64,000 nt of DNA from Ampelocalamus luodianensis (lineage: Eukaryota; Streptophyta; Magnoliopsida; Poales; Poaceae), in NCBI GenBank assembly GCA_036346255.1, contig JAYEVH010000247.1:62001-126000 (forward strand). Reading direction: 5' to 3'. Below are positions 9,493-22,000 of this stretch, one piece after another (within the stretch, counting starts at the first letter, position 1; each line of letters opens with the position of its first letter). The notes beneath the pieces were generated by a model. That model did no database searches and was not told the DNA's origin. It saw only the letters and a list, made by a program, of their open reading frames with translations. Position numbers and translations under genes: made by a program.

Positions 9493-12400
9493 TGTAACAT
9501 CCCCATTTTGGCTTGTGTTTCAAATGTAATAAAATGAGGGTAAATTAAAACTTTTCTTTCATCCTTTTACTACTGAACTTTTCTGAAATTCTTGTAAAGG
9601 AATTTTGGGAAATTCAAAATCAAAATCCTCATTTATCTCAAGTCAAAACCTTCTGGGTAAAATCTTGTGTCAAACCCTTGGAAATAATTTTTCCTCGGTT
9701 CTAGGGTTGCTTTGTGACACCTCTGAATTATTCCATAATTTTTGGAAATTAATTAAATATTTTAGAGGTAAGTCAAACCTTGGTCAAACCTCTGAAATAA
9801 CCTTTTGGAATTTTTAGGGAAAAACTCAGTGCATGAAAATCCCTGGAAATTTTATGGAAGGTAAATCCTAAAGTCAGCAAGCTCCAGTTAAAATTTCATA
9901 AATTTTGGAGTTGAGTTGATGCCTCAATTAAATCCCCAAAGTTTCAGCCTAAAAATCAAAACTCTAATTGATTTGCATTGTTCATCGGGCTCGAGTCAGG
10001 CTCGAGCTCGAGTCACTTGACTCGGTCGAGCCAACTAACGGCACCCGACGCGGGCGAGCGGGCGCACGCGCTGCGGGTCGTTGGATCTTCATCGGGCGGT
10101 CCACGTCTGCCAGATGCCGCGTCAACGTGGTCGCGTGTTAGCCCTTGGATGGAGATCGGACGGCAGGCCGTCGTCGCCTTCCTCTCGCTCGCGCGGGCGA
10201 TGCGGCCATGGCGTGCGCAGAGGCGTGGGTAGAGGCGCAGCGTCGCGTCCCCTCCGCGCAGTCCAACGGGTCGCTCTGCAGCGCATTAAATGCACGTCGT
10301 GCAGCCGCCCCCGAAAGTCTTCTGCTCACCTGCTCCCATCGCGCTTAGCGTCCCCGCGGCGGACTTGAGCATCCGAGGCTTGCTGCCGTTGCCATCGGCC
10401 TTTCTCACTACTTAAGCTCCCCTCCCCTCGCCTTCCGCACGTGCCCTTGAGCTCTCACTGCACCCATCGCACTCGTGGAGCTCCCAAAACACCGAAATCC
10501 TTCGGCCGCCATTGTTGCCCGCGGAGCTTCTCGGTGAAGGCGGTACCACAGTGGCGCTCCCTCCCGGATTCTTGCTCCTGCTCCTCCCTCCCACCTCAGT
10601 GGTGCTTAACCCTCTCTCGGTTTGAGTTTCTTCATCGGAGCACTGATTTGAGTTTCCCATTCGCCGCGAGCACCCTCTTCGTCTCGGTACGGTGAGTGCT
10701 CCTTTCCAATTCCTTTCTCGGGAGCTTCTCGGTGCTCTCGAACCCATCTTGATGACGCGCGTGGTTGGTTACGCCAGCCGTCTTCCCGCGTCGTCCTCTT
10801 CAAAGACCGTCGCGGCTCATCGTTGCCGGGCCGACACGACCTCTCGGCACCTCTGCGTCCCTCGTAGCCGTAGTAGTCCCTAGATGCTCGCACCGCTTGA
10901 ATGAACCGCCGCGGAGCTCTTTTGTCGCTTGTCGACGTCGCCGTCTTTATCGTGCCGCTTCCTCCCGCCAGCCGCTCGTCCACCACGCGGTGTGGGTGGT
11001 ACTAGAGGGTGCGCAATGCTATTGCGCACCCGTAGCTAGCATCCACTCGCGCCGTCGTGCCTTAGGTCGCCGGCGATTGGCGCGAAGCCATCGGCCGTTG
11101 TCCGGACTCGTCGGTGCGCGGCGCGACGTGGCCCAACGACGCCGCCCATCTTCGATCTGTGTACACGATGTCGCTGATCCGGCGTGCACCGTGGCTTTGG
11201 GTTGATTGTGAGCCGTCCATCTCGCGATCGACGGTCCACAATCATCGCCTCTTTTCGCGCGTGTGAGTTCAAACACGCCGGCGTGGTTCAATCTGGACCG
11301 TTGGATCAGAGATCAGCGTCCCACGTTTGCTGCTTCCACGCGGGCGCAAGCGTTGTGCTCCCAGTTGCTTGCGCCGTCCGATCCAGGATCGACGGCCCAT
11401 AATCGGCCACGTCGACAGGGAGTTTTGGGTTTTCCCGAGAGGTTTATTTGCAAACAAAAAAAGGTATTAAACTTCAAAAATGCATAACTAATTCATTTCA
11501 AGTCCATTAGGGTTGATTCAAATTTTGTTAGCTTTAGTGTGAACTATAATTTAATCTAAAAATGGATAGAAGTTTGGTTCGGCTCCAGAAGATGGATTTC
11601 AAAATTGGTTTAGAAATAGGTTTTAATTAATATGCCAAAACTTGCACTTAATTTGTAAATTGCATAACTAATTCTCTGTAAATCATTTTTTGAGTGAATC
11701 CAACTCGGTTGGCTTCCCCTAATAGTTGACTTACTAGCAAAATTGGTTTTAGGCATGTTACTATTTTTAACAAGATTTCATATACAATTTAGTTTTATTC
11801 ATTTTCATGACTTGAAAAATCATATGTAAATCATTCTAACTCTAAATGAGGTGAGACCAATTGTGTTAGCCTTAGAATGTCAGTAGCTACCTATCATAAA
11901 CATTTCAGGACCAGAAAACCTCTAGAAGTTTATTTATGAATAGTAACCTCATTTAATTGCATTTTCAGCCGAATTAAATGGTTTTAATCATATCTTTTGC
12001 ATTAAGAATCCAAATCAGTTGATTCCAGTTTCTAAATTATTTAAAAATCATGCCCTTCCTGCTGTAAAATTTTCAGGGCATTTGGAGCTTTTTGGTTTTG
12101 GAGTCTTTTAGGTTTTCATCGTTCTTATCGATTCGTTTCGCTTTTTCGATTAGGTGCCGACGAGTGTATTGACCTTGAGAGTGATCCTCAGCAACCTCTT
12201 GAGCATAATCAGCAAGGCAAGTAGTTTGATCATTTCCCAATTGATCCCATTACTTTTAAAGTCTAATATTTTGTTTAACTTGTATGTATGCATTGCTATT
12301 TTGTTGTTAAATTGATTAGTTAATCCTCTAGTTGCATAATCTGTAGGTAAATAATTATCCTCTACTACCTGAGCCTAGGTTATTTGCTGTGATTAGAGTT

Positions 12401-13831
12401 CGTTGGATGAGCTCTTGTCACTTAGTAAATTTCGAATAAATATTGCTTAGCCATGCCTAGTTATCGGTAGTATTGGGCGATCATCGACTTAGTCGATGAT
12501 CTTGATCACACAAATACTTATATTATTCCATTATGTCCAATCCTTGTGTTTTATTGATCTACAAATCAAAAACTGAAAACAAAAACTATATCTTGACTTG
12601 GGCACAATGGTATGTTGGTGTGATGTGATGGGTGTGAATGGATTGGTGCCTAAGTCCCTAAGGACCGAGTTACTTGTGCCATTGATCCAAGCAATTGTTG
12701 CGTGCTAACCACACGAGAGGGATATGGGACCTCTCTTGACTAAGTACTCTGGGAGATGTTAATTATGAGCTGGTCGGTGGGTGTGTTCTTGTGTGTGTGT
12801 GTGGTGTGGGAGGGGAGCATTAGCAGTCCGGTTAGGCTGTCTAATGTGTCCTTATCCCCATGGGTTGCGGCTCTTAATTAGCATCGTCCATTGGAAAGCG
12901 TCTTGTTAGACTTAGCTGTGCCCGCATACCAAAGGAAGTATGCTAACCGTGGCTGGTGGAAAGGCGGTCTATCGTGTGGGTACATTGGTACACCCCTGCA
13001 GGGTTAAAACTATTCGAATAACCTCGTCCTAGGTTATGGACACGCTTGGTTATTTCCCGCAAGAACTAGACTACAACCTTTTAAAAACTTAAAACTTGAC
13101 ATGGGTGGTATGAAGGGGTACTTCATGCTATTGTTGTGGTGGCTATTGGGTTAGTCACTTCCAGGATGCTGTCATCTACCTATTGTTATATTGGTCTCTC
13201 TTTTATTTGAACAATAAGATTTAATTGCCAACTTGCTTTTAAATGTATTACCTTATTGCAAAGAAAACTTGCTTTATATTTGAAAATAAGTCCGAGCCTC
13301 CTCCACTTAAATAAAGCTTGCATGTAGTTAATTATAGTTCTGTTATCTTACACGTCGGTCTTGCAGTACAAAAACAATTTTTGTACTCGGATGCTATGCT
13401 TAATTGTTTTGTTGCGGGGAAGAAGGTGAGCTCGAGGGCCTCACTTTTGTGAGATTTGTTGTATGTGTCTGGAGCGATTAGCTTGGTGGTCGGTTGGTTG
13501 CCTTGTGGGTAAAGGCACACCGATTGACTTTTGTTTATCGCCATCTTATGGCCCTTTTGCTTCCGCTGTTTAATTTAGTTACTTATGTGTTATTTGGCCG
13601 GTCGGTCTTTCTTTTGTAAGAACTCTCTTTATATTATGTATGTCTTCTGATTTGTTGCTTTAGCTTCGGCTCTATGTGTATGAATGGAATTGATGCATAA
13701 TTTTGTAACGGGGTGTGTATACTGCATTTCTGGGAAGTATACATATCTCGAGGCTTGGTTTATTTGATTTGTGCTGCTAGGACCAAGTGGGTGGTTAAGC
13801 AGTACAAGCCGAATAAACCGGGGTCCTCACA
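9493..13831 (+). repeat. Gypsy 1, 5' LTR (4,339 bp)
   Basis: It begins TGTAACATCC, ends GGTCCTCACA, and matches 19006-23322 over its whole length. Target duplication TTGCC flanks the element (9488-9492 and 23323-23327). The first half holds AT-rich sequence, then a GC-rich block (about 10000-11450) with repeated GATC-centred palindromes such as CCGTCCGATCCAGGATCGAC. A possible leader exon starts after TTTTTCGATTAG at about 12153 and ends at a CAAG|GCAAGT site at 12216. The shared 70-bp module is at 12972-13043. Confidence 0.95.
12972..13043 (+). promoter_or_regulatory. Shared LTR module, gypsy 1 5' LTR copy
   Basis: GTGTGGGTACA, then a CTGCAGGGTTAAAACTATT block, TTCGAATA and a GTTATGGACA end. 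The same ordered motifs occur in three other LTR families in this window. Function unknown. Confidence 0.75.
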
Positions 13832-13835
13832 AAGT

Positions 13836-13848
13836 TGGTATCAGAGCC
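13836..13848 (+). other. Gypsy 1 primer-binding site (initiator tRNA-Met)
   Basis: TGGTATCAGAGCC, four bases after the LTR end, is complementary to the 3' end of plant initiator tRNA-Met. It primes minus-strand DNA synthesis. Confidence 0.92.
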
Positions 13849-14598
13849 ATTCCGACCGTAGTAACCCAAGCTTGATCGTCTTTAGGATATTTTGGAAAAC
13901 TTAATTTCAAAGTATCAAATGATTTATGAAAGCTTAAGTAAGTTCTCAGATTTTACTCCTTGCCTATCTTAGCTTTCTATCTCATCTTGCTCTAATTTGA
14001 GTTTTAAAAGTTGTTCTCCTTTCCTTCTCTCAAAAGATAGTTGTATCGTTAATTGGGTTTTGGGAACCATTGAGTTTGGCAAATTGAAGTGTTAGCTGCC
14101 CTCTACAAGGTTTTGAAGCTTCGAAAGTTGAAGATTTCGACTTAGAAGCTTGGATGCAAAATCTGGACAGCGAGCGTCAATTTCCGGACAGCAAGCTCAA
14201 AGGTCCTAAATAGGGTAGAAAATGAGAGGTTAATCAACTAAAACTTGTGGGAATAAAAGGGTAAGATGTGATGCCAGTTAGCTAAGTATCTAGCCATATT
14301 TTTGCCGCCTTAACCTTGTTCTCGAGTAGTGTTAGACTTGATGTAGGGTGCTGAAATTTTATCTTCTCAACCCATTGCTCGTTCATTCAATACGGGTTAA
14401 TGGCATCGAGAAGTTGAGATTTGGTTTGGTGTTCCCCTTGTTGTTTTGGAGCCTCTTTGGAAGCATTTAAAGTTTACATACTTGCTGTTTTTGGCTTTCG
14501 GTTAGGGTGATATCTCATTCCCCTAGTCGTTCGCTTTTCGCTTTCATCAACTTCTAGTTTTAAGGTTTTTGTTGCTAACCCTTTTTCCTTGTCCCAGG

Positions 14599-15680
14599 AT
14601 GGCTGGAGGTACTCGTAGTGGCCGTGGTCGACACTGGGTTGGATGAGAGCTCCACCTCCTCAGACCATGGTGAGGTTCTTCTCGGTCGAGCGCAACCGTT
14701 CAGAGGACGGGAGGGGCCTGCTGGATGTTATTGCACGCAACACCTCCGCCCTTGCCGGTGCCTCGGGGTCCGGGCAGGGGGTGGACATCAGTCCCGTGGG
14801 GGTCTGGCTGAGTTTCTTCGCACTCAGCCCCACGTTCCGGTCGAGGACCCATTGGATGCAGATGACTGGCTGCGTCGGTGGAGCGTAAGCTCGACATTGC
14901 TCAATGCCTGGACCAGACAAGGCACTCTTTGCCTCCCATCACCGCAGGGGCGCACTCTCTGGTGGGAGAACTTGGCCATGCAGCCCGCCGCCACACTGTT
15001 TCTTGGGAGGAGTTCGGCGGCGTTCGTCGAGCTCACATCCTGCCCGCTTGATGAAGTCGAAGAAGAAGGAATTTCGCGCTCAAGCAAGGGCGTAAGTCGG
15101 TGATGGAGTATCTTTACGAGTTCAACCACTTGGCTCGTTATGCTCGTCCGAGGTGGCCATGATGAGGCCAGCGGGAGAAGTTCATGGAGGGCTTGTGCGA
15201 GGAGCCGCAAGACAAGCTCTCCATTGTGGACTTTGCGACTTTCGGACCTTGGTGGACAAGGCCATTGTTGCGGAGCACAAGGCGCGGCGCTGGCGAGTCC
15301 ATAGCGCAAGTGGGAGGCCCACGGTCTATACAGCCGGCCTCTCGTCCTCGTGTTGGGCCTACCACGGGGCCGTTCGCCTGGCCTCACCACCGCCGAGGTC
15401 GTCGGCACCGACCCCTCGCCCTCCGCAGCCGTGCCCGACCACGTGCACTGCGAACGGCCAGGTGGCCCCGCAATCCGTGCCGGGGTCACTTGCTTTTCCT
15501 GCAACCAGAAGGGTCATTATGCAAATAATTGCCCTAACAGGACTGGAGCAGCCCCTCGTCCTAATGGAGGACGCGGGCAAGGAGGTGGTCCTTCCCAGGA
15601 TCAAAAAGTTGTCCCCGCTACCCAAGGCGTGGGTAGTGGCCGCGTCAACCTCATCTCCGCGGAGGAGGCACGAGGCGCGG
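14599..15680 (+). pseudogene. Gypsy 1 gag, frame-broken
   Basis: An ATG at 14599 follows the pyrimidine-rich leader and starts a Gly/Arg-rich N-terminus (MAGGTRSGRGR). Capsid-like segments follow in changing frames: an ARNTSAL block at about 14735, a DADDWLR block at about 14857, then WWENLA, EFRAQ and FMEGLCEEPQDKLS at about 15182. A zinc knuckle C-x2-C-x4-H-x4-C (CFSCNQKGHYANNC) lies at 15491-15532. Gag packages the element RNA; the knuckle binds nucleic acid. At least three shifts separate these pieces, so as written no full-length protein is made. Several shifts fall at places where a CAG/CTG would be expected. Confidence 0.8.
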
Positions 15681-15684
15681 CGTC

Positions 15685-18600
15685 GTGTTGGGTACACTTT
15701 CGGTTAACTCTCATCCTGCTACCGTTTTGTTTGATTCAGGAGCATCTCATTCTTTTGTTTCTGAATCATTTGCTGCTGTTGGTGAGCTTCTGTTTGCTCC
15801 TTTGTCGGCCCCCTTGCTCATTCGCTCTCAAGGTTCAGAGTTGAGAGCCGAGTCTGAGTGTAGGGATGTCCCTGTTGAGATAGAGGGAGTAGGGTTTTTA
15901 GCGAACCTTATCCTCCTTCATTCAGCGAGCTTAGATGTAATCCTGGGCATGGATTGGTTGTCTCAGCACATGGGACAAATCGATTGCGCCCGGAGGCTCA
16001 TCTGTCTCACCAGTCCTTCTGGCGAGCAGGTTCGCTTTTCGCCGAAGCTGCAAGGTCCGCATCTCTTCGCGCTCGAAGCGAAGCCACCTCTAGATATTAG
16101 TGAAGTCCCAGTGGTATGTGACTTTGTTGATGTCTTCCCCGACAACCTTCCAGGGATGCCACCAGTTCGAGACCTCGAGTTTGTCATTGAGTTGGTTCCC
16201 GGTACCGCCCCGATTTCAAAGAGACCCTACCGGATGGACCCAATTGAGTTGGTGGAGCTAAAGAAGCAGCTGGGTGAGCTTCAAGAGAAGGGTTTTATCC
16301 GCCCTAGTTCATCTCCCTGAGGATGCTCAGCAATCTTTGTCCCGAAAAAGGACAAGACGCTGCGCATGTGCGTTGATTACCGTCCACTTAATGAAGTAAC
16401 GGTAAAGAACAAGTACCCTTTGCCCGTGTCGATGACCTCTTCGATCAATTAAGCGGAGCTCGAGTCTTCTCAAGATTGATTTGAGAGTGAGATATCATCA
16501 AGTTCGGTTCGATGGAGGATATCCCAAAGACATCTTTCTCTACTCGTTATGGTTTATGCGAGTATACCGTCATGTCATTCGGCAACCAATGCTCGGCCTT
16601 GTTCATGAACCTCATGAATTCGGTGTTCATAGAGTATTTGGATAGGTTCGTTGTGGTCTTCATCGATGATATCCTTATCTACTCCAAGAGCGATGAGGAA
16701 CACACCGAGCATTTGAGGCTTGTGTTGGGCAAGCTTCGTGAGCATCAGCTGTATGCGAAATTCAGCAAGTGTGCATTCTGGTTGAAGGAAGTGGCGTTCC
16801 TAGGCCATGTTCTTTCGGCAGGAGGCGTAGCCGTGGATCCTAGCAAGATCAACGATGTGCTTTCCTGGAGTCAGCCCACTTCGGTCACCGAAGTTCGGAG
16901 TTTTCTTAGTTTAGCGGGATATTATCGTCGCTTTATCGAGAACTTCTCCAAGATAGCGAAGCCGATGACGGAGTTGCTCAAGAAGGACAAGAAGTTCTCG
17001 TGGTCCGCTGATTGCGAGAAAGTTTCAAGTACTTAAGAAGCGATTGACCACCGCTCCGTTCTTGTTCTTCCCGATGTCCGTCGAAGCCGATATCTTTGCG
17101 GCGCTTCTCGCCGAGGCCTCGATTGTGTCCTTATGCAAGAAGGCAAGGTAGTGGCCTATGCATCAAGGCAATTGAGACCTCATGAACTCAACTATCCTAC
17201 CCATGACTTAGAGCTAGCGCGTGATCCATGCACTTAAGATTTGGCGACATTACCTAATCGTGTCGTTGTGAAGTGTATTCGGATCACAAAAGCTTGAAGT
17301 ATTTGTTTACCCAACCAGATCTGAACCTCAGGCAAAGGAGATGGTTGGAGTTGATCAAGGACTATGACATGGGTATTCACTACCATCCGGGTAAAGCCAA
17401 TGTCGTTGCGGATGCGCTTAGTCGCAAAGCGCATTGTAATGCATTGCTACTCAAGGAGCCTCAGCCCACCCTTCTGGAGGAATTTCAGCGTCTCAACTTG
17501 AGTTTGGTGGAGCATGGGTCCCTCGCTGCCTTGGTTGTACAGCCAACCCTTGTGGATCGGATCAAGTCCGCTCAACAGTCGGATGCTGGAGTAAACCGCA
17601 TCAAGGAAAATGTCAAGAATGGAGCGGCCAAGTGCTTCTCCGAAGATGAGCTTGGTGTCGTGAGGTTCGGGCAACGCCTTGTGGTTCCAAAGGATATGGA
17701 GTTGCGGGAATTGATCCTCCGCGAAGCCCACGATTCTCCGTTATCCATTCATCCCGGGACCACGAAGATGTATCATGATCTCCGCCAGAGATTTTGGTGG
17801 ACCCGAATGAAGAGGGAAGTCGCCAAGTTCGTTGCCGAGTGCGACGTGTGCCGTCGTGTCAAGGCCGAACATCGTCCCGGCGAGATCGCCGACCTTGCCT
17901 ATTCCCGTGTGGAAGTAGGATTCGGTCGGGATGGATTTTATCACTGGCCTACCCAGGTCACCGAGGGGCAATGATGCCATTTGGGTTATCATTGATCGGT
18001 TGACTAAAGTGGCACACTTTCTTCCAGTCAAGACCAAGATTCGTACCGGTCACCTAGCGGAGCTCTATATCGCCAGGATCGTGAGCTTGCATGGGGTGCC
18101 GAAGACGATCATTTCTGATCGTGGTTCCATCTTCACTTCCCAGTTCTGGCATAGCTTGCAAGAAGCTATGGGAACTCGTCTTTCTTTCAGCATAGCGTAT
18201 CACCCCCAAACTGATGGTCAGACCGAGAGAGTCAACCAAGTTTTAGAGGACATGCTTCGAGCTTGTGTCCTTTCCTATGGGAAGCATTGGGAGAAGTGTT
18301 TGCCATTCGCCGAGTTTTCATACAACAACAGCTTCCAAGCCAGTCTAGGCATGGCACCATTCGAGGCCTTATACGGGAGAAAGTGTAGAACCCCGTTGAA
18401 TTGGTCTGAGACCGGCGAAAAACCTTTCTTTGGCCCGGACTCGATCAATGAGGCCGAAAGTCAAGTTCAGCTTATCCGAGATCGATTGCGCACGGCTCAG
18501 TCGAGGCAAAAGAGCTATGCGGATCGTCGTCGTCGTGAATTGAGCTTTGAGCCCAATGACTTCGTTTATCTCAAGGTTTCTCCTCTGAAAGGTCATCAGC

Positions 18601-18985
18601 GTTTTGGTGTCAGAGGCAAGTTAGCTCCTCGATATGTCGGTCCATTACCGTGTCATCGAGAAGAAGGGAGCTGTTGCCTACAAGTTGGAGTATCTCTTTG
18701 CACTTGCGGTACATGATGTGTTCCATGTGTCCCACTAAAGAAGTGCCTCCGTATTCCAACTGAGGAAGCTTCGTTGGAAACTCTTGACGTCCAAGAAGAT
18801 TTGACCTATCGCGAGCACCCTATTCGCATACTCGAGGAGGCTGAACGAAGAACCAGGAATCGTTCCATTAAGTTCTTTAAAGTTCAGTGGTCAAACCATT
18901 CCGAGGATGAAGCTACCAGGAGCGAGAAGATCGTCTCGTGCCGACTACCCCTCTTTCTTTTCCGAGTGAACCAAATCTCGGAATG
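15685..18985 (+). pseudogene. Gypsy 1 pol: protease, RT, RNase H, integrase, chromodomain (broken)
   Basis: Protease: active-site LFDSGASHSF at about 15727, and GMDWLSQH at about 15947. A stop (TGA, 16318-16320) ends this frame just before RT. RT: VDYRPLNEV at about 16369, catalytic FIDD at 16659-16670, then LGHVLSAGGVAVDP and RSFLSLAGYYRRF. RNase H runs about 17040-17440 with YSDHKSLKYL and GKANVVADALSRK. Integrase: zinc-binding H/C region from HPGTTKMYHDL at about 17752 through CDVCRRVKAEH at about 17840. Catalytic core from about 17930 (MDFITGLPRS, D at HGVPKTIISDRGS about 18090, NQVLEDM about 18235). A chromodomain lies near 18820-18940 (HPIRILEEAERRTRNR, VQWSNHSEDEATR) and would direct integration by binding modified histone H3. 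There are at least five frame changes. All domains and motifs are present, so the parent copy was functional recently. Confidence 0.88.
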
Positions 18986-18995
18986 AGATTTTTGT

Positions 18996-19003
18996 AGAGG
19001 AGG
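18996..19003 (+). other. Gypsy 1 polypurine tract
   Basis: AGAGGAGG lies two bases before the TG of the 3' LTR, where plus-strand synthesis is primed. Confidence 0.75.
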
Positions 19004-19005
19004 TT

Positions 19006-22000
19006 TGTAACATCCTATTTTGGCTTGTGTTTCAAATATAATAAAATGAGGGTAAATTAAAACTTTTCTTTCATCCTTTTACTCTGAACTTTTCAAATTC
19101 TTGTAAAGGAATTTTGGGAAATTCAAAATCAAAATCCTCATTTATCTCAAGTCAAAACCTTAGGGTGAAATCTTGTGTCAAACCCTTGAAATAATTTTCC
19201 TTGGTTCTAGGGTTGCTTTGTGACACCTCTGAATTATTCCATAATTTTGGAAATTAATTAAATATTTTAGAGGCAAGTCAAATCTTGGTCAAACCTTTGA
19301 AATAACCTTTTGGAATTTTTAGGAAAAACTCGGTGCATGAAAATCCTAGAAATTTTATGGAAGGTAAATCCTAAAGTCAACAAGCTCGATTAAAATTTCA
19401 TAAATTTTGGAGTTGAGTTAATACCTCAATTAAATCCCCAAAGTTTCAGCCTAAAAATCAAAACTCTAATTGATTTGCAATCGTTCATCGGGCTCGAGTG
19501 GGCTCGGGCTCGAGTCACTTGACTCGCCGAGCCAACTAACGCACTGGCGCGCGGCGAAGCGGGCGCGCGCGCTGCGGTCGTTGGATCTTCATCAGGCGGT
19601 CCACGTCGCGATCTTTGCGTCAGCGTGGTCGCGTGTTAGCCCTTGGATGGAGATCGGACGGCAGGCCGTCATCGCCTTCCTCTCGCTCGCGCGGGCGATG
19701 CGGCCATGGCGTGCGCAGAGGCGTGGGTAGAGGCGCAGCGTCGCGTCCCCTCCGCGCAGTCCAACGGGTCGCTCTGCAGCGCATTAAATGCACGTCATGC
19801 GGCCGCCCCCGAAAGTCTTCTGCTCACCTGCTCCCATCGCGCTCAGCATCCCCGCGGCGGACTTGAGCATCCGAGGCTTCTTGTCGTTGCCTCGGCCTTT
19901 CTCGCTACTTAAGCTCCCCTCCCCTCGGCTTCCTTTCGTACCCTTGAGCTCTCACTGCACCCACTTTGCACTCGTGGAGCTCCCAAACACCGAAATCCTT
20001 CGGCGCCATTGTTGCGCGGAGCTTCTCGGTGAAGGCGGTACCACAGTGGCGCTCCCTCCCGGATTCTTGCTCCTGCTCCTCCCTCCCACCTCAGTGGTGC
20101 TTAACCCTCTCTCGGTTTCAGGTTTCTTCATCGGGAGCACCTGAATTTCAAAGTTTCCCCAATTCGGCCGCGAGCACCCCTCTTCGTCTCGGTAGCGGTG
20201 AGTGCTCCCTTTCAATTCCTTTCTGCAGGAGCTTCGGTGCTCTCTGGAACCCATCTTGATGGCGCGGCGTGGTTGGTTCGCCGAGCCGTCTTCCGCGTCG
20301 TCCTCTTCAAAGACCGTCGCGACTCGCCGTTGCGGGTCGATACGACCTCCTCGGCACCTCTGCGTCCCTCAGGTAGCTTCGTAGTAGTCCCTAGATGCTC
20401 GGGCACATGCTGAATGAACCATTTGCGGAGCTCTTTGCTGCTTGTCGACGTCGTCGTCTTTCCGTGCCGCCTCTCGGCTAGCGCGCTCAGTCCACCACCG
20501 CGGGTGTGGGTGGTACTAGAGGGTGCGCAATGCTATTGCGCACCCGTAGCTAGCATCCACTCGCGCCGTCGTGCCTTAGGTCGCCGGCGAAGCCATCGGC
20601 TGCGTTGTCGGACTCGTCAGCGCCGTGCGCGACGTGGCCCAACGCACGCCGTCCATCTTCTGATCTGTGGCCACGATGTCGCTTGATCCGGGCGTGTGCA
20701 CTATGCTAGGTTGATTGTGAGCCGTCCATCTCGCGATCGACGGTCCACAATCATCGCCCCTTTTCGCGCACGTGAGTGCAAACACGCCGGCGTGGTTCAA
20801 TCTGGACCGTTGGACCGAGATCGCGCCCACGCTTGCTTTGCTTCCACACGAGCGAGCGCCTGTTCTCCCGATTTTGCGCCGTCCGATCCAGGATCGACGG
20901 TCCATAATCGGCCACGTCGATAGGGAGTATTGGTTTTTCCCGAGAGGTTTATTTGCAAACTAAAAAAGGTATTAAACTTCAAAAATGCATAACTAATTCA
21001 TTTCAAGTCCATTAGGGTTGATTAAAATTTTGTTAGCTTTAGTGTGAACTATAATTTAATCTAAAAATGGATAGAAGTTTGGTTCGGCTCCAGAAGATGG
21101 ATTTCAAAATTGGTTTAGAAATAGGTTTTAATTAATATGCCAAAACTTGCACTTAATTTGTAAATTGCATAACTAATTCTCTGTAAATCATTTTTGAGTG
21201 AATCCAACTCGGTTGGCTTCCCCTAATAGTTGACTTAATAGTAAAATTGGTTTTAGGCATGTTACTGTTTTTAACAAGATTTCATATACAATTTAGTTTT
21301 ATTCATTTTCATGACTTGAAAAATCATATGTAAATCATTCTAACTCTAAATGAGGTGAGACCAATTGTGTTAGCCTTAGAATGTCAGTAGCTACCTATCA
21401 TAAAAATTTCAGGACCAGAAAACCTCTAGAAATTTATTTATGAACAGTAACCTCATTTAATTGCATTTTCAGCCGAATTAAATGGTTTTAATCATATCTT
21501 TTGCATTAAGAATCCAAATCAGTTGATTCCAGTTTCTAAATTATTTAAAAATCATGCCCTTACTGCTGTAAAATTTTCAGGGCATTTGGAGCTTTTTGGT
21601 TTTGGAGTCTTTTAGGTTTTCGTCGTTCTTATCGATTCGTTTCGCTTTTTCGATTAGGTGCCGACGAGTGTATTGACCTTGAGAGTGATCCTCAGCAACC
21701 TCTTGAGCATAATCAGCAAGGCAAGCAGTTTGATCATTTCCCAATTGATCCCATTACTTTTAAAGTCTAATATTTTGTTTAACTTGTATGTATGCATTGT
21801 TATTTTTTTGTTAAGTTGATTAGTTAATCCTCTAGTTGCATAATCTGTAGGTAAATAATTATCCTCTACTACCGAGCCTAGGTTATTTCTTTGTGATTAG
21901 AGTTCGTTGGATGAGCTCTTGTCACTTAGTAGATTTCGAATAAATATTGCTTAGCCATGCCTAGTTATCGGTAGTATTGGGCGATCATCGACTTAGTCGA

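Noticed and set aside
10000..11450. Many open frames in the GC-rich part of the gypsy 1 LTR (and 19500-20960)
   Set aside because: They lie inside an LTR, differ in frame between the two LTR copies and show no recognisable domain.
13836..13848. tRNA gene fragment
   Set aside because: The match is only the complement of a tRNA 3' end placed next to an LTR, that is, a primer-binding site; no cloverleaf is present.
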